Shown: piece after piece, positions 17,583 through 26,651 of the stretch
Layout of the letters: each line of letters begins with the position of its first letter
How positions within the stretch are numbered: position 1 is the stretch's first letter
Source: Bacteroidales bacterium UBA4231
Lineage (GTDB): Bacteria; Bacteroidota; Bacteroidia; Bacteroidales; UBA932
DNA length: 64,000 bases
Assembly: GCA_002396335.1 (NCBI GenBank)
Contig: DGXN01000030.1
Coordinates: forward strand, 32,245-96,244
Reading direction: 5' to 3'
Notes under the pieces: generated by a model
Seen by the model: only the letters and a program-made list of their open reading frames with translations
Told to the model about the DNA's origin: nothing
Databases searched by the model: none
Program-made: the position numbers and the translations under genes

Positions 17583-19262
17583 TTACTCCATCAACTTCTT
17601 GTACTTGAAGCGCTTGGGTGCCGCGTCGGGGCCCAGGCGCATTTTGCGGTTCTCTTCGTATTCCTGGTAGTTGCCTTCGAAGAAGACCACTTTGCCGTCG
17701 CCTTCGTAGGCGAGGATGTGGGTGGCGATCCTGTCCAGGAACCAGCGGTCGTGGCTGACGACGACGGCGCAGCCGGCAAAGCCGTCCAGACCTTCTTCCA
17801 GGGCGCGGATGGTGTTCACGTCCACGTCGTTGGTGGGTTCGTCCAGCAGGAGCACGTTGCCTTCGTCCTTGAGGGTGAGGGCCAGGTGCAGGCGGTTGCG
17901 TTCACCGCCGGAGAGGACGCCGCACAGTTTTTCCTGGTCGGCCCCGGAGAAGTTGAAGCGGGAGACCCAGGCGCGGGCGTTGACGTCGCGGCCGCCCATG
18001 CGCACCCATTCGGAGTTGCCGGCGATGGTTTCGTACACGGTCTTGTCCGGGTCGATGGAGCGGTGCTGCTGGTCCACATAGGAGATTTTCACGGTTTCTC
18101 CGATTTCGATGGTACCGCTGTCGGGCTGTTCGATGCCCATGATCAGGCGGAACAGCGTGGTCTTTCCCGCTCCGTTGGGGCCGATGACGCCCACGATGCC
18201 GGCCGGCGGGAGTTCGAAGCTCAGGTGCTCGAACAGGAGTTTGTCCCCGTAGGCTTTGGAGACATCGTTGAAGCGGATGACTTTGTTCCCGAGGTGCGGT
18301 CCGTTGGGAATGTAGATTTCCAGGTTGGCCTCTTTTTGCTTCGTGTCTGCCGCAGCCAGTTTCTCATAGGCGCCCAGACGGGCTTTCTGCTTGGCCTGGC
18401 GGGCTTTCGGGGCCATCCGGACCCATTCCAACTCCCGTTCCAGGGTCTTGCGGCGTTTGGATTCGGCCTTTTCTTCCATGGCCAGGCGCTTGGTCTTCTG
18501 GTCCAGCCAGGAGGAGTAGTTGCCTTTCCAGGGAATGCCTTCTCCGCGATCCAGTTCCAGGATCCAGCCGGCGACGTTGTCCAGGAAGTAGCGGTCGTGC
18601 GTGACGGCGATGACCGTGCCCTTGTACTGCTGCAGATGGGCCTCCAGCCACTGGATGGATTCGGTGTCCAGGTGGTTGGTGGGCTCGTCCAGAAGCAGCA
18701 CGTCCGGCTCTTGCAGCAGAAGCCGGCACAGCGCCACGCGGCGGCGTTCACCGCCGGAGAGGTTCTTCACCAGCTGCTCCGACGGCGGGCACTGGAGGGC
18801 GTCCATGGCCCGCTCCAGCTTGGCGTCGATCTCCCAGCCGCCCAGATGGTCGATCTGTTCGGTGAGCTCGCCCTGCCGCTCGATGAGGCGGTTCATCTCG
18901 TCGTCGTCCATGGGCTCCATGAATTTCATGGAGATGTCGTTGTATTCCTTCAGGATGTCCATGACCTGCTGAACCCCTTCCTGGACTACTTCCAGGACGG
19001 TTTTCTCCGGGTCCATCTGCGGCTCCTGCTCCAGGTAGCCCACGCTGTATCCGGGTGCCCACACGACCTCGCCTTTGTAGGATTTCTCCACACCGGCAAT
19101 GATCTTCAGGAGCGTACTCTTACCGGATCCGTTGAGGCCGATAATGCCAATCTTGGCACCGTAGAAGAAGCTCAGGTAAATGTCTTTGAGGATGACTCTG
19201 TTGTTGTGGGGGAGCACTTTTCCCACACCGTTCATCGAGAAGATAATGGTTTCGTCGGCCAT
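17583..19262 (-). CDS. ettA: Energy-dependent translational throttle protein EttA (ABC-F ATPase)
   Basis: 559-residue soluble ABC-F protein that binds the ribosomal E site and gates the first peptide bond according to ATP/ADP. Two ATP-binding cassettes without membrane segments: first Walker A GLNGSGKST (42-50), signature LSGGERRRVAL, and a second Walker A GPNGAGKTT with signature LSGGERNRLHL. The linker has the arm/PtIM-type helical stretch rich in Lys/Arg, and the length is as in E. coli EttA (555). It lies 33 nt downstream of the serine-hydrolase gene. A weak -7-like TATCTTCG (19287-19280) may give it its own promoter. Confidence 0.95.
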   Translation of the reverse strand: MADETIIFSMNGVGKVLPHNNRVILKDIYLSFFYGAKIGIIGLNGSGKSTLLKIIAGVEKSYKGEVVWAPGYSVGYLEQEPQMDPEKTVLEVVQEGVQQVMDILKEYNDISMKFMEPMDDDEMNRLIERQGELTEQIDHLGGWEIDAKLERAMDALQCPPSEQLVKNLSGGERRRVALCRLLLQEPDVLLLDEPTNHLDTESIQWLEAHLQQYKGTVIAVTHDRYFLDNVAGWILELDRGEGIPWKGNYSSWLDQKTKRLAMEEKAESKRRKTLERELEWVRMAPKARQAKQKARLGAYEKLAAADTKQKEANLEIYIPNGPHLGNKVIRFNDVSKAYGDKLLFEHLSFELPPAGIVGVIGPNGAGKTTLFRLIMGIEQPDSGTIEIGETVKISYVDQQHRSIDPDKTVYETIAGNSEWVRMGGRDVNARAWVSRFNFSGADQEKLCGVLSGGERNRLHLALTLKDEGNVLLLDEPTNDVDVNTIRALEEGLDGFAGCAVVVSHDRWFLDRIATHILAYEGDGKVVFFEGNYQEYEENRKMRLGPDAAPKRFKYKKLME

Positions 19263-19295
19263 AACAGTTGGTTTTGGCGCGAAGATAGTGTTTTT

Positions 19296-20531
19296 TTACT
19301 GACGGAACAAATCCCGCCGGGGAAGATCCCCCGAGAAACGGTTCCTGAGGTCCTTGAACAGGGCGGCGATGTTGTGGGCGAAGCGCGATCCCCGCCAGGC
19401 CGACGTATTGCACACCAGGATCCAGCACTCTCCGTCCGGATAGGTCTTGATGAGGGCCTGGGTGCCGGAGAAGGAACCGGAGCGGGTCCATTCGCCGTCG
19501 GGTTTGGTGTCGTTCCAGCCCAGGGAGAAGGTGTCAGGGTCGTACCAGGTGGTCATCTGGCGGACGCTGAACGGGTCCAGAATGTCTTCCACGGGCCCCG
19601 TTCCGTCGATGCAGGCCACCAGCCGGGCCAGTTCCGGGGCCGATCCCGTCCACCCGCCGGCTCCCTTCGAGCCCGCGATGTCGTTGCCGCCGTAGCATTT
19701 CTCCACGGAGGCGAAACGCCCGTCGAAAGAGGCGCAGCGCTCGGCGTCCGGCTGCATGTAGTATCGGCTTTCGCCGGGATGGCGGTCCTCAAGGTAATTC
19801 CCCGCGATGCGGAAATCCCGGCAAAGGGCCGGGCCGAAGACTTCCTCCTGCATAAAGGTCTCATAAGGCTTTCCGGACACTTTCTCGATGATGAGGGACA
19901 GCAGCAGGAAGCCCAGGTTGGAGTACTCCTGCCAGGTGCCGGGCTCGAAATAGAGGCGCCGGCCCAGCTGCTTGCGGAGGAGTGCATCCAGGGAAGGGTA
20001 GGGGGAGAAGACGGGATCGCCGCCGCGGGCGGTGAATCCGGCCTGGTGCCGCAGAAGGTGTTCTACCGTGATGAGGTAGTAGTTCTCGTCGTGGATGTAG
20101 CTGTCGTACTGGTTCAGCACGCCCAGCGGGCCGAAGACCGGCGTCTCCAGGAACAGCTTTCCCTGCTCCTGCAGCCGCATGATGCCGACGGCAGTGAGGA
20201 GTTTCGAGACGGAGGCCAGCCGGAGCGTGGTGCCGGGGGTCATGGGGGTTTGGCTGTCGGCCATGCCGTAGCCGCGGGCGTACAGGAGGGAGTCGTTCCG
20301 GCTGACGGCGAGGGAGGCCCCGTGGATGCTCCAGAAGTTCAGGAAACTGTCCACCACTGCGTCCATCCGCGGGAGGGAAGACATCTCGTTGGTGAGGCTC
20401 CGGTTCAGGGAATCTTTCCAGACGACGGGAGGGGCGGGGACGTCGGGGCTGCTCCGGTGCCCTTTCAGGAGCAGGGAGCCGCCGCCCAGCAGGGCCGCGA
20501 GAAGAAGCAGTATCGGCCCGGCTTTCTTCAC
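19296..20531 (-). CDS. Beta-lactamase-related serine hydrolase (class C/penicillin-binding-protein fold)
   Basis: 411-residue membrane-anchored or secreted serine hydrolase of the beta-lactamase/transpeptidase fold. I take a GTG start at 20531, which overlaps the upstream stop in a GTGA junction; the longer frame is the shadow of the upstream kinase gene. The N-terminus is a Lys-Lys plus hydrophobic signal anchor. Active-site motifs: Ser107-Val-Ser-Lys110 (SxxK) and Tyr203-Ser-Asn205 (YxN). The third motif (KTG/HTG) is not standard; the equivalent region reads TRSGSFSGTQ. Likely a peptidase or esterase acting in the envelope rather than a true beta-lactamase. Confidence 0.82.
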   Translation of the reverse strand: MKKAGPILLLLAALLGGGSLLLKGHRSSPDVPAPPVVWKDSLNRSLTNEMSSLPRMDAVVDSFLNFWSIHGASLAVSRNDSLLYARGYGMADSQTPMTPGTTLRLASVSKLLTAVGIMRLQEQGKLFLETPVFGPLGVLNQYDSYIHDENYYLITVEHLLRHQAGFTARGGDPVFSPYPSLDALLRKQLGRRLYFEPGTWQEYSNLGFLLLSLIIEKVSGKPYETFMQEEVFGPALCRDFRIAGNYLEDRHPGESRYYMQPDAERCASFDGRFASVEKCYGGNDIAGSKGAGGWTGSAPELARLVACIDGTGPVEDILDPFSVRQMTTWYDPDTFSLGWNDTKPDGEWTRSGSFSGTQALIKTYPDGECWILVCNTSAWRGSRFAHNIAALFKDLRNRFSGDLPRRDLFRQ

Positions 20532-21136
20532 TTCACCAGGCCGGCTTTGCGTCCGAAATCGATGATGAAGTCGGCGGTGCCTTCGACGCCCAGCACGGAG
20601 CTGTCCACGCACAGGTGGTAGTTGGAGGCATGCCCCCACTGGCCGAAGGTGTAGTAGTTGTAGTAGGTCTGGCGGGTGCGGTCCTTGCGGCGCATGAGCT
20701 TTTCGGCCTCGTCGGCGTCCAGGCCTTCGCTTTCCATGAGGCGGGCGATGCGCCACTCATCCGGTGCGCCGATGAACACGTTCAGGCATTTGAGGTCCCT
20801 CAGGATGTAGTCAGCACAGCGGCCGATGATGATGGCGTCTCCTTTCTCGGCGATGGAGCGGATGACCTCGCTCTGAATCTTGAAGAGCATATTCTCATTC
20901 ACGTAGCCCCCGTCCAGAAAGCCGATGCGGCTGGAAGGGAAGAAGCTGGACATGGAGAAGAAGGAGTTCTTCTCTTCGGCCTTTGCGAAAAGGCTCCGGG
21001 AATAGCCGCTTTCTTCCGCGGCCTGGCAGATGAGGTCGTTGTCGTAGAAGGGAATGCCGAGCTTCTCGCCGATAGTGTGGCCGACATAGCCGCCGCGGCT
21101 GCCGAAAGAACGTCCGATGTTGATGATGGTATGCAT
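20528..21136 (-). CDS. Cytidylate-kinase-like family protein
   Basis: 202-residue P-loop protein of the cytidylate-kinase-2-like family. The N-terminus MHTIINIGRSFGSRGG matches that family's modified P-loop rather than classical Cmk. A GRCADYIL segment and an Arg-rich lid (RRKDRTRQTYYNYYT) follow. I chose the ATG at 21136 because upstream sequence is out-of-frame coding DNA of the MATE gene, and the start then sits 5 nt after its stop. Nucleoside-phosphate kinase activity is inferred from the fold only. It is sandwiched between the efflux pump and the serine hydrolase in one operon. Confidence 0.83.
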   Translation of the reverse strand: MHTIINIGRSFGSRGGYVGHTIGEKLGIPFYDNDLICQAAEESGYSRSLFAKAEEKNSFFSMSSFFPSSRIGFLDGGYVNENMLFKIQSEVIRSIAEKGDAIIIGRCADYILRDLKCLNVFIGAPDEWRIARLMESEGLDADEAEKLMRRKDRTRQTYYNYYTFGQWGHASNYHLCVDSSVLGVEGTADFIIDFGRKAGLVK

Positions 21137-21141
21137 AGCGC

Positions 21142-22542
21142 TTAGATTTGACTGCCGAGGATGCCCGGATCGTCTCCGTCTTTGAGCCGGTCCAGCTTCC
21201 GGATGAGGCTGACGGCGAACAGGGCGGTGACGATGGCGGCGATGGTGTCGGAGATGGGGAAACTGTACCACACGCCCGCTTCAGACTCCATCAGGGGCGG
21301 CAGGATGTAGATGAGCGGAAGCAGGAACAGCAGCTGCCGCGACAGGGACAGGAAGATGGACTTTTTCACCATGCCCAGGCACTGGAACAGGTTGGTGGTG
21401 ACCATCTGGAAGCCGACGATGGGGAACGCGAGGTTCATCTTCCGGAGGCCGTGGGAGGCCTTTTCCACCAGGACGGGGTCGGAGGTGAAGATGCGGACCA
21501 TGGGTTCTGACAGCAGTTCCGAGAAGAGGAAGCCCACCATCAGGACCAGGGTGGCCCAGCCGGCGGTTTTCAGGTACACTTCCCGCACGCGGGCGTATTG
21601 GCGGGCGCCGAAGTTGTATCCCGCGATGGGCTGCATGCCCTGGTTGAACCCCATCACGATCATCACGAACAGGAAACTGATGCGGTTCACGATGCCGTAC
21701 GCGCCGATCGCGAGGTCGCCGCCCCATTTGACCAGCTGCTGGTTGATGAACAGCACCACGATGCAGCTGGCGAGGTTCATCAGGAACGGGCCCATGCCGA
21801 TGGCCAGGGAGTCGAAGGCGATCTTCCAGTCCACCCGGAATATTTTCCGGGATCGGGGCAGGTGGAGGAAGCGATCCGGGTTCAGGAAATACCAGAAGGT
21901 GTATCCCAGGGCCATGAGCTGGCACAGGACGGTGGCGATGGCCGCGCCCCGGATGCCCAGGCCCAGCGCAAAGATGAACACCGGGTCCAGGATGGCGTTG
22001 GATGTGACGGTGAAAAGGGTGAGCCGCATCGCGAGCCGGGGATTGCCCGATGACCGGATAATGGAGTTGAGGCCGAAGTACAGGTGCGTGACGGCATTGC
22101 CGAGGGCGATGATCTCCATGTAGCTCCGGGCAAAGGGGAGGGTGGCGTCCGATGCGCCGAAAAAGCGGAGGATGGGATCCATCCACAGCAGCATGACGGC
22201 GGTGAAAAAGACGCCGGTCAAGATGTTCAGCGTAACGTCGTTGCACAGGACTTTGCCGGCGGTCTTGTAGTTTTTCTGGCCCAGGAGGACGGAAATCATG
22301 GTGGCGGCACCGACGCCCACCAGCGTGCCGAACGCCGTGGAGATGTTCATCAGCGGGAAGGTGACGGCCAGGCCGGCGATGGACAGGGACCCCACGTCGG
22401 CGATATGGCCGATGTAGATGCTGTCCACCATATTATAAAGCGAAGACGCTGTCATCGCAATGATGCCGGGAACGGCATACTGCCTGATCAGCGCTCCGAT
22501 GGGTTTGGTGCCCAGTTCTGTAGGGACGGAAGTCTGGCTCAT
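21142..22542 (-). CDS. MATE-family multidrug/Na+ efflux transporter
   Basis: 466-residue inner-membrane protein with about 12 hydrophobic segments and the MATE architecture of two six-helix halves. The first half begins PIGALIRQYAVPGIIAMTASSLYNMVDSIYIG (split here over two motifs: the early Pro-Gly bend and the DSIYIGHI segment); the second half contains GFNQGMQPIAGYNFGA, typical of MATE proteins. Exports cationic compounds in exchange for Na+ or H+; substrate unknown. It is 3 nt downstream of the FKBP lipoprotein gene and 5 nt upstream of the cytidylate-kinase-like gene, within the operon started by the NrnA-like gene. Confidence 0.9.
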   Translation of the reverse strand: MSQTSVPTELGTKPIGALIRQYAVPGIIAMTASSLYNMVDSIYIGHIADVGSLSIAGLAVTFPLMNISTAFGTLVGVGAATMISVLLGQKNYKTAGKVLCNDVTLNILTGVFFTAVMLLWMDPILRFFGASDATLPFARSYMEIIALGNAVTHLYFGLNSIIRSSGNPRLAMRLTLFTVTSNAILDPVFIFALGLGIRGAAIATVLCQLMALGYTFWYFLNPDRFLHLPRSRKIFRVDWKIAFDSLAIGMGPFLMNLASCIVVLFINQQLVKWGGDLAIGAYGIVNRISFLFVMIVMGFNQGMQPIAGYNFGARQYARVREVYLKTAGWATLVLMVGFLFSELLSEPMVRIFTSDPVLVEKASHGLRKMNLAFPIVGFQMVTTNLFQCLGMVKKSIFLSLSRQLLFLLPLIYILPPLMESEAGVWYSFPISDTIAAIVTALFAVSLIRKLDRLKDGDDPGILGSQI

Positions 22543-22545
22543 GGG

Positions 22546-23577
22546 CTAGTCTTCCACGATTTCAAGTTCGAAAATAAGGGGAGAGTAGGCCGGGATGACG
22601 TTGCCGTTCCCGTCGGCCCCGTATCCCTGCGGCGAAGTGAACAGGATGATGGCTTTCTGGCCCACCCAGCGCATCAGGGACAGGCCGCCCTTGAATCCGT
22701 TCACCAGGGAACTGCTGTCTCCCATCTTGATGTCGGTGTACTTCTCGGCATAGGTGATGGAGACGGGGTCGTAGGTTTTGCTTTCCTTGTAGATGCCGGC
22801 ATCTTTGGCGACGATCTCGTCGGTGGTGTCGAAGATCTGGCCGTTGAGGAGGCGTCCGGTGTAGTCGAGGTGGAGGGTGGTGTCCCGGGGAAATTCGGTC
22901 TTCCCTTCAAAGGGGGCTGTGTCCGAAAGGAAGTAGAAAATGCCTTCCATCTCCTCGTCTTCCTCTGTGATATAGAGGGTGGGTTCTATGTCGCCGTAGA
23001 CCCGCTGGACATAGCGGGAGAGACTGTCCTGCTCGTGCTGGTCGATGTCATCCGTCTGCCCTTTCAAGGTAACGGTGTAGATGAGGCTGGTGGATTTGGA
23101 ACAGGCGTCCAGGTACTCCTGGCCCGTGCCGTACCGTGCGGTGGTGAGCAGCCAGGCCGGGATGACGGCCGTCCGGGTGCCGCCGATGCGCATCCCCTTC
23201 AGGAGTGCATCCACGCCGGCGTAGCTGTACCCTTCTCCCACTATCTGGTATTTGGGACCGTAGTAATTGCCCAGGACATAGGTACCCAGCTGTTTGGCGA
23301 TGCTTTCCTCCGTGGAAGAGGAAATGGCTCCGGAAAGGCTCCGGATGGTGCTGCTGGCATATACGTAGTCGTTTTCGCTGTCGAAGAGATCGCCGCTGCC
23401 CGGGGTGTCTTCCAGGATGTAGATGCCGTCGGTGGCCGTGATGCCGGGATGGTATTTTTCCATCCACAGGCTCAGGTACTCGCTGGCGGCCTGTCCGGTG
23501 GAATCGGTGGTGCCCTGGGCACAGGCGGCGGCCATCAGGCACAGTGCCGCGAGAGGAAGGAGAAGATGTCTATTCAT
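22546..23577 (-). CDS. Lipoprotein with two FKBP-like domains
   Basis: 343-residue envelope lipoprotein; lipobox MAAAC with Cys at residue 19. Two FKBP-type peptidyl-prolyl isomerase-like units are visible. The first (about 50-180) is divergent, with VDALLKGMRIGGTRTAVIPA. The second (about 215-343) is better preserved, with LDYTGRLLNGQIFDTT, LVNGFKGGLSLM and the end pattern IPAYSPLIFELEI. Similar lipoproteins occur in Bacteroidota (for example GldI-type). Probably assists folding of exported proteins. It overlaps the preceding smaller FKBP-like gene by 8 nt. Confidence 0.85.
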   Translation of the reverse strand: MNRHLLLPLAALCLMAAACAQGTTDSTGQAASEYLSLWMEKYHPGITATDGIYILEDTPGSGDLFDSENDYVYASSTIRSLSGAISSSTEESIAKQLGTYVLGNYYGPKYQIVGEGYSYAGVDALLKGMRIGGTRTAVIPAWLLTTARYGTGQEYLDACSKSTSLIYTVTLKGQTDDIDQHEQDSLSRYVQRVYGDIEPTLYITEEDEEMEGIFYFLSDTAPFEGKTEFPRDTTLHLDYTGRLLNGQIFDTTDEIVAKDAGIYKESKTYDPVSITYAEKYTDIKMGDSSSLVNGFKGGLSLMRWVGQKAIILFTSPQGYGADGNGNVIPAYSPLIFELEIVED

Positions 23578-24127
23578 TGTCTATACTTTCAATCCAAAAA
23601 TAATAAGCCAGGGCACTCCTTGCAGGAATCGTGCCTCGCTCGCTGTTTCCGTAACCATATTTCCCGGTGAACAGGATATACCCTTCGTCGTATTCCCGGA
23701 CCCCTTTCAGGCCGTCCTGCAGGCCTTCCACCAGGTCTTTCCCGAGTGTGAGGGTGTCCAGTTTGTACCGGGTGCTGTCCGTGAGGGTCCATTTGGCCTG
23801 GGTGGCCAGGTCCTTCAGGTTGGTGGCCACCAGGTTGCCGGTGGTCAGGCTGGCGCCCGTCAAGGTGAAGCAGCCGTAGTACAGGGCCACCTTGCCTCCT
23901 TCCGCGAGGGAATCGCGCGGGATGGTGAGGGTGTCGTGAAGGGTGAGCCGGTAAGCCCCGCCGATGCGCCGGAGCGTGGCGTTGGTGTCGGCCTTCATCT
24001 GGGCCGCCACGAAACTCTCGATAAAGGTGGTCTGCCGGTCGTAGGTATTCTGCAGCGACTGCTTGGAGCAGGCTGCGAGAAGGGCCGTGAAAAGCACGGC
24101 GGCCAGTATTCCGGTGCTCCGTTTCAT
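23570..24127 (-). CDS. Small FKBP-like lipoprotein
   Basis: 185 residues with a lipobox LLAAC (Cys at residue 20). The body has a degenerate FKBP pattern: VALYYGCFTL, then LGKDLVEGLQDGLKGVREYDEGYILFTGKYGYG, and the closing IPARSALAYYFWIESI. The second segment contains the flap-like Gly-rich turn of FKBPs. Isomerase activity is uncertain because several aromatic pocket residues are not obvious. It overlaps the NrnA-like gene by 4 nt and the two-domain FKBP lipoprotein gene by 8 nt, so the pair is translationally coupled and probably works together in the periplasm. Confidence 0.78.
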   Translation of the reverse strand: MKRSTGILAAVLFTALLAACSKQSLQNTYDRQTTFIESFVAAQMKADTNATLRRIGGAYRLTLHDTLTIPRDSLAEGGKVALYYGCFTLTGASLTTGNLVATNLKDLATQAKWTLTDSTRYKLDTLTLGKDLVEGLQDGLKGVREYDEGYILFTGKYGYGNSERGTIPARSALAYYFWIESIDNE

Positions 24128-25146
24128 CTGAGGAAGTCTTTCAGGAGGGTTTCGAGATAGGAGGGAACGGCCTCCGGGGAGGGAACGTCAGTTCCGATGA
24201 AGAGTTTGCCGCCTGCGGCATTCTCGTGGCCGCCGCCGTGGAAGAAGCGATGCGCCAGCTGCTGGGCCGACGTGCCTTTCTTCGAGCGCACGGAGACGCG
24301 GAAATGGCCGTTGTCCTCTTTCAGAAGCACGCTCAGGCGGACGCTGCCGATGGTGAGCGGCACGTTCACCAGGCCTTCCGATTCGCCTTCCTGGAGGTCG
24401 AAGCGCTGCTGGATGTCCCGGGTGAGGACCATGTAGGCGGCGCCTTCCGGGAGGACGGTGAGGCCCTCGTACTGCATGTAGCCCATGAGGCGGACGCGGT
24501 TTTCCCGGTAGCTGTTGTAAATCCGCTGGAGGAGGGCGTCCCGGTCCACGCCGGCGGCGATCAGTTCCGACGCCATGCGGAAGGTGGACGGGAAAACGGA
24601 GTTGGCGAAGTTGTTGGTGTCGGTGGTCATGCCCGTGAGGAGGGCTTCTCCGACGGAAAGGTCGCTTCCGTCCCAGCCCAGGGCTTTCAGCACCCAGTAC
24701 AGCAGCTCCGAGGCGGACGAAATCCCGGGGGTGGAGAACGAGACGTCAAACGCTTCCGTGTCCGGGTTCAGGTGGTGGTCGATAAGCACTTTCCCGGCCG
24801 ATGCCCCCGCGAGGATGCCGGCGATGGATTCCGTACGGGAGAAGGCGTTGCAGTCCAGCAGGAACAGGAGCTGGGCCCTGTCTGCGGCCTCTTTGACCTT
24901 CGCGGGGTCTTTGTCGGCAAAGGCGTAGCGGACGCTGGCGGGGAGGATGAAGCGGAGGTTGTCGGCGGGCGTATCCGGGAAGACGACGGTCACGTCCTTT
25001 CCCATTCCCTGCAGGTACAGGGCAAGGGCGGCGGTGCTGCCCAGCGCGTCGCCGTCCGGACGGATGTGTCCGGCGACCACCACGCGGGAAGCCTCCGAAA
25101 TGAGCCGGCCCAGCAGGCCGATTTTGTCTTCGCGGATAAAATCCAT
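24124..25146 (-). CDS. DHH/DHHA1 phosphoesterase (NrnA-like oligoribonuclease/pAp phosphatase)
   Basis: 340-residue cytoplasmic enzyme that degrades nanoRNAs and/or 3'-phosphoadenosine 5'-phosphate. Metal-binding motifs of the DHH family are visible: GHIRPDGDALGS near residue 26 (HxDxD type), LLDCN, LIDHH (the DHH motif itself) and TDTNNF. The C-terminal DHHA1 domain has the substrate motif HGGGHENAAGG. Length matches bifunctional NrnA proteins (about 320-345). First gene of the operon running to the serine hydrolase, with its own -7 box at 25169-25176. Confidence 0.9.
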   Translation of the reverse strand: MDFIREDKIGLLGRLISEASRVVVAGHIRPDGDALGSTAALALYLQGMGKDVTVVFPDTPADNLRFILPASVRYAFADKDPAKVKEAADRAQLLFLLDCNAFSRTESIAGILAGASAGKVLIDHHLNPDTEAFDVSFSTPGISSASELLYWVLKALGWDGSDLSVGEALLTGMTTDTNNFANSVFPSTFRMASELIAAGVDRDALLQRIYNSYRENRVRLMGYMQYEGLTVLPEGAAYMVLTRDIQQRFDLQEGESEGLVNVPLTIGSVRLSVLLKEDNGHFRVSVRSKKGTSAQQLAHRFFHGGGHENAAGGKLFIGTDVPSPEAVPSYLETLLKDFLR

Positions 25147-25168
25147 AGCAACAAAAGATTTGCGCCAG

Positions 25169-25176
25169 CAAATTTA
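25169..25176 (-). promoter_or_regulatory. -7 box of the nrnA-like operon
   Basis: Minus-strand TAAATTTG at 25176-25169, 22 nt before the ATG at 25146. No convincing -33 TTG at 19-21 nt. Confidence 0.45.
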
Positions 25177-25186
25177 CAAAAGATTA

Positions 25187-25217
25187 TTGCTTTTGAGAAA
25201 TGATTTTGTTAACTTTG
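25187..25217 (+). promoter_or_regulatory. Bacteroidota-type promoter of the membrane-protein/DUF3822/rsmD/cstA operon
   Basis: -33 TTG at 25187-25189, spacer of exactly 20 nt, -7 box TAACTTTG at 25210-25217; ATG at 25253 gives a leader of about 30 nt. Confidence 0.65.
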
Positions 25218-25252
25218 TCGGAACTTTGGAAAATATTAAAACACTAAAGATA

Positions 25253-25954
25253 ATGAACAAGACTGTTAAAATCGTCGTAGAGATTGCTCTTGCCGCCCTG
25301 ATCTGCCTCGTGGCATGGCTCATCGTCAAGAGTGTCCAGAAACCCGTTCAGTTCAACAACGAAGTGGCCGCCCGTTCCCAGGTCGCAATCCAGCGCCTCA
25401 AGGACATCCGCACCCTCCAGGTAGCCTTCAAGAGTGTGAATGGCCGTTTCAGCCCCACCGTAGACTCCCTCAAGATGTTCTACGAGACCGGCAAGATGGA
25501 CATCGTCATGCAGATCGGCTCCAACGATGACTCCCTGGCTGTCTCCAACACCGAGGCCATCAAGAAAGCCAACAAGCGGCTCAAACCCGAACAGATCACC
25601 GCCAAGCTCGCAGAAGCTTACGCCGCCGGCCAGAAGGTCGTGTTCTCCACCGTCACCGAGATTGCCGTGAAGGACACCCTGTTCAACAACCGTCCGGACT
25701 TCTGCATAGACTCCCTGGCCTACATCCCGTTCTCCGGCGGCCAGCTCACCGAAATGGAATCCACCATCAAGACCGTTTCCGGTGTCCAGGTCCCTCTGTT
25801 CGAGGCCCGCATGCCTTACAAGGCCCTCTGCAACGGTCTTGACAACCAGCTCCGCATCAACCTCGACGCCGAGCGCCGCGACCAGAACAAATACGAAGGT
25901 CTCCAGGTGGGCAGCATCACCGCCCCGAACAACAATGCCGGTAACTGGGAATAG
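25253..25954 (+). CDS. Conserved Bacteroidota membrane-anchored protein of unknown function
   Basis: 233 residues. The ATG at 25253 follows a good promoter; the longer frame start lies in the divergent nrnA-like gene. An N-terminal hydrophobic helix (about residues 6-25, with only a few charged residues before it) suggests a single-pass inner-membrane anchor. The rest is a soluble periplasmic-type domain rich in Lys/Asn/Ser with no motif I recognise; a repeated pattern of short amphipathic helices (about 45-130) is followed by a beta-rich end. First gene of an operon with DUF3822 (7 nt gap) and rsmD. I do not assign a function. Confidence 0.8.
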   Translation: MNKTVKIVVEIALAALICLVAWLIVKSVQKPVQFNNEVAARSQVAIQRLKDIRTLQVAFKSVNGRFSPTVDSLKMFYETGKMDIVMQIGSNDDSLAVSNTEAIKKANKRLKPEQITAKLAEAYAAGQKVVFSTVTEIAVKDTLFNNRPDFCIDSLAYIPFSGGQLTEMESTIKTVSGVQVPLFEARMPYKALCNGLDNQLRINLDAERRDQNKYEGLQVGSITAPNNNAGNWE

Positions 25955-25961
25955 TCCTTTT

Positions 25962-26651
25962 ATGGACCAGACTCATATCATAAACACAGGAATATCCATT
26001 CAAGTTTCCTTGAGTGGATATTCTTTTAAGGTCCTCACCGGCGGCGAGGTCCGCTCCTCCGGCTGGCTGGGTGCGGAACGCATCTTCACCACCCCGGAAT
26101 TCCAGAAGCGCTACGACCATGTGGAAATTTCCCTCCTGACGCCCAAGGTGGCCCTGGTCCCGGATGCTTTCCTGGAGAAAGCGTCGGCCCGGAAGGCGCT
26201 GGAAGAGGTGACAGCCCTGGAGGAAGGGGATTTCGTGGAAACCGTTTCCCTCCCTTCGTTGGCATCCACGCTGGTGTTTTCCAACTCCGTCGGCGAATCG
26301 CTCTCCAAGGTGGTGGCCCAGACCGTGCTGCCCGCTTCCGGAGAACCGGTCCGCGTCCTGCCGGAGATGTACTACCTTCTCCGGGAACTGGAATCCCTTA
26401 CCGAATACAATAAGATTGTCGCCTCCTGGCACAGCGGCTACCTGTACCTGGTTATCGCCCAGGGCAAGAGCCTCTGCCTGGCGAACGTCTTTGAAGCGCC
26501 CGATTTCACCACGGCCGAATATTTCCTTTTCCTGGGCATGAAGCGCCTCCAGCTGAATCCGGAAGTCAGCACCGTCTGCTTCCGCACCCCGCTGGACCAG
26601 GAAGCGGAAATGTCGCTGTACCGCTATTTTAAATCAGTGGTCCAGTTATGA
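25962..26651 (+). CDS. DUF3822-family protein
   Basis: 229 residues, a Bacteroidota-restricted family commonly found directly before rsmD, as here. The start ATG 25962 is 7 nt after the preceding stop; the longer frame is the shadow of that gene. The sequence (TGISIQVSLSGYSFKVL start; FSNSVGESLSKVVAQTVLP in the middle; LGMKRLQLNPE near the end) suggests an actin/hexokinase-like ATPase fold of the type described for this family, though no clear catalytic motif is visible. Its stop overlaps the rsmD start (ATGA). Function unknown; co-conservation with rsmD hints at a link to ribosome or cell-envelope biogenesis, which is only inference. Confidence 0.8.
   Translation: MDQTHIINTGISIQVSLSGYSFKVLTGGEVRSSGWLGAERIFTTPEFQKRYDHVEISLLTPKVALVPDAFLEKASARKALEEVTALEEGDFVETVSLPSLASTLVFSNSVGESLSKVVAQTVLPASGEPVRVLPEMYYLLRELESLTEYNKIVASWHSGYLYLVIAQGKSLCLANVFEAPDFTTAEYFLFLGMKRLQLNPEVSTVCFRTPLDQEAEMSLYRYFKSVVQL

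Noticed and set aside
17487..20621. 1044-codon plus-strand frame opposite ettA and the serine hydrolase
   Set aside because: Antisense to two clear genes, Val/Gly/Gln-biased, spans their boundary; no start context or motif.
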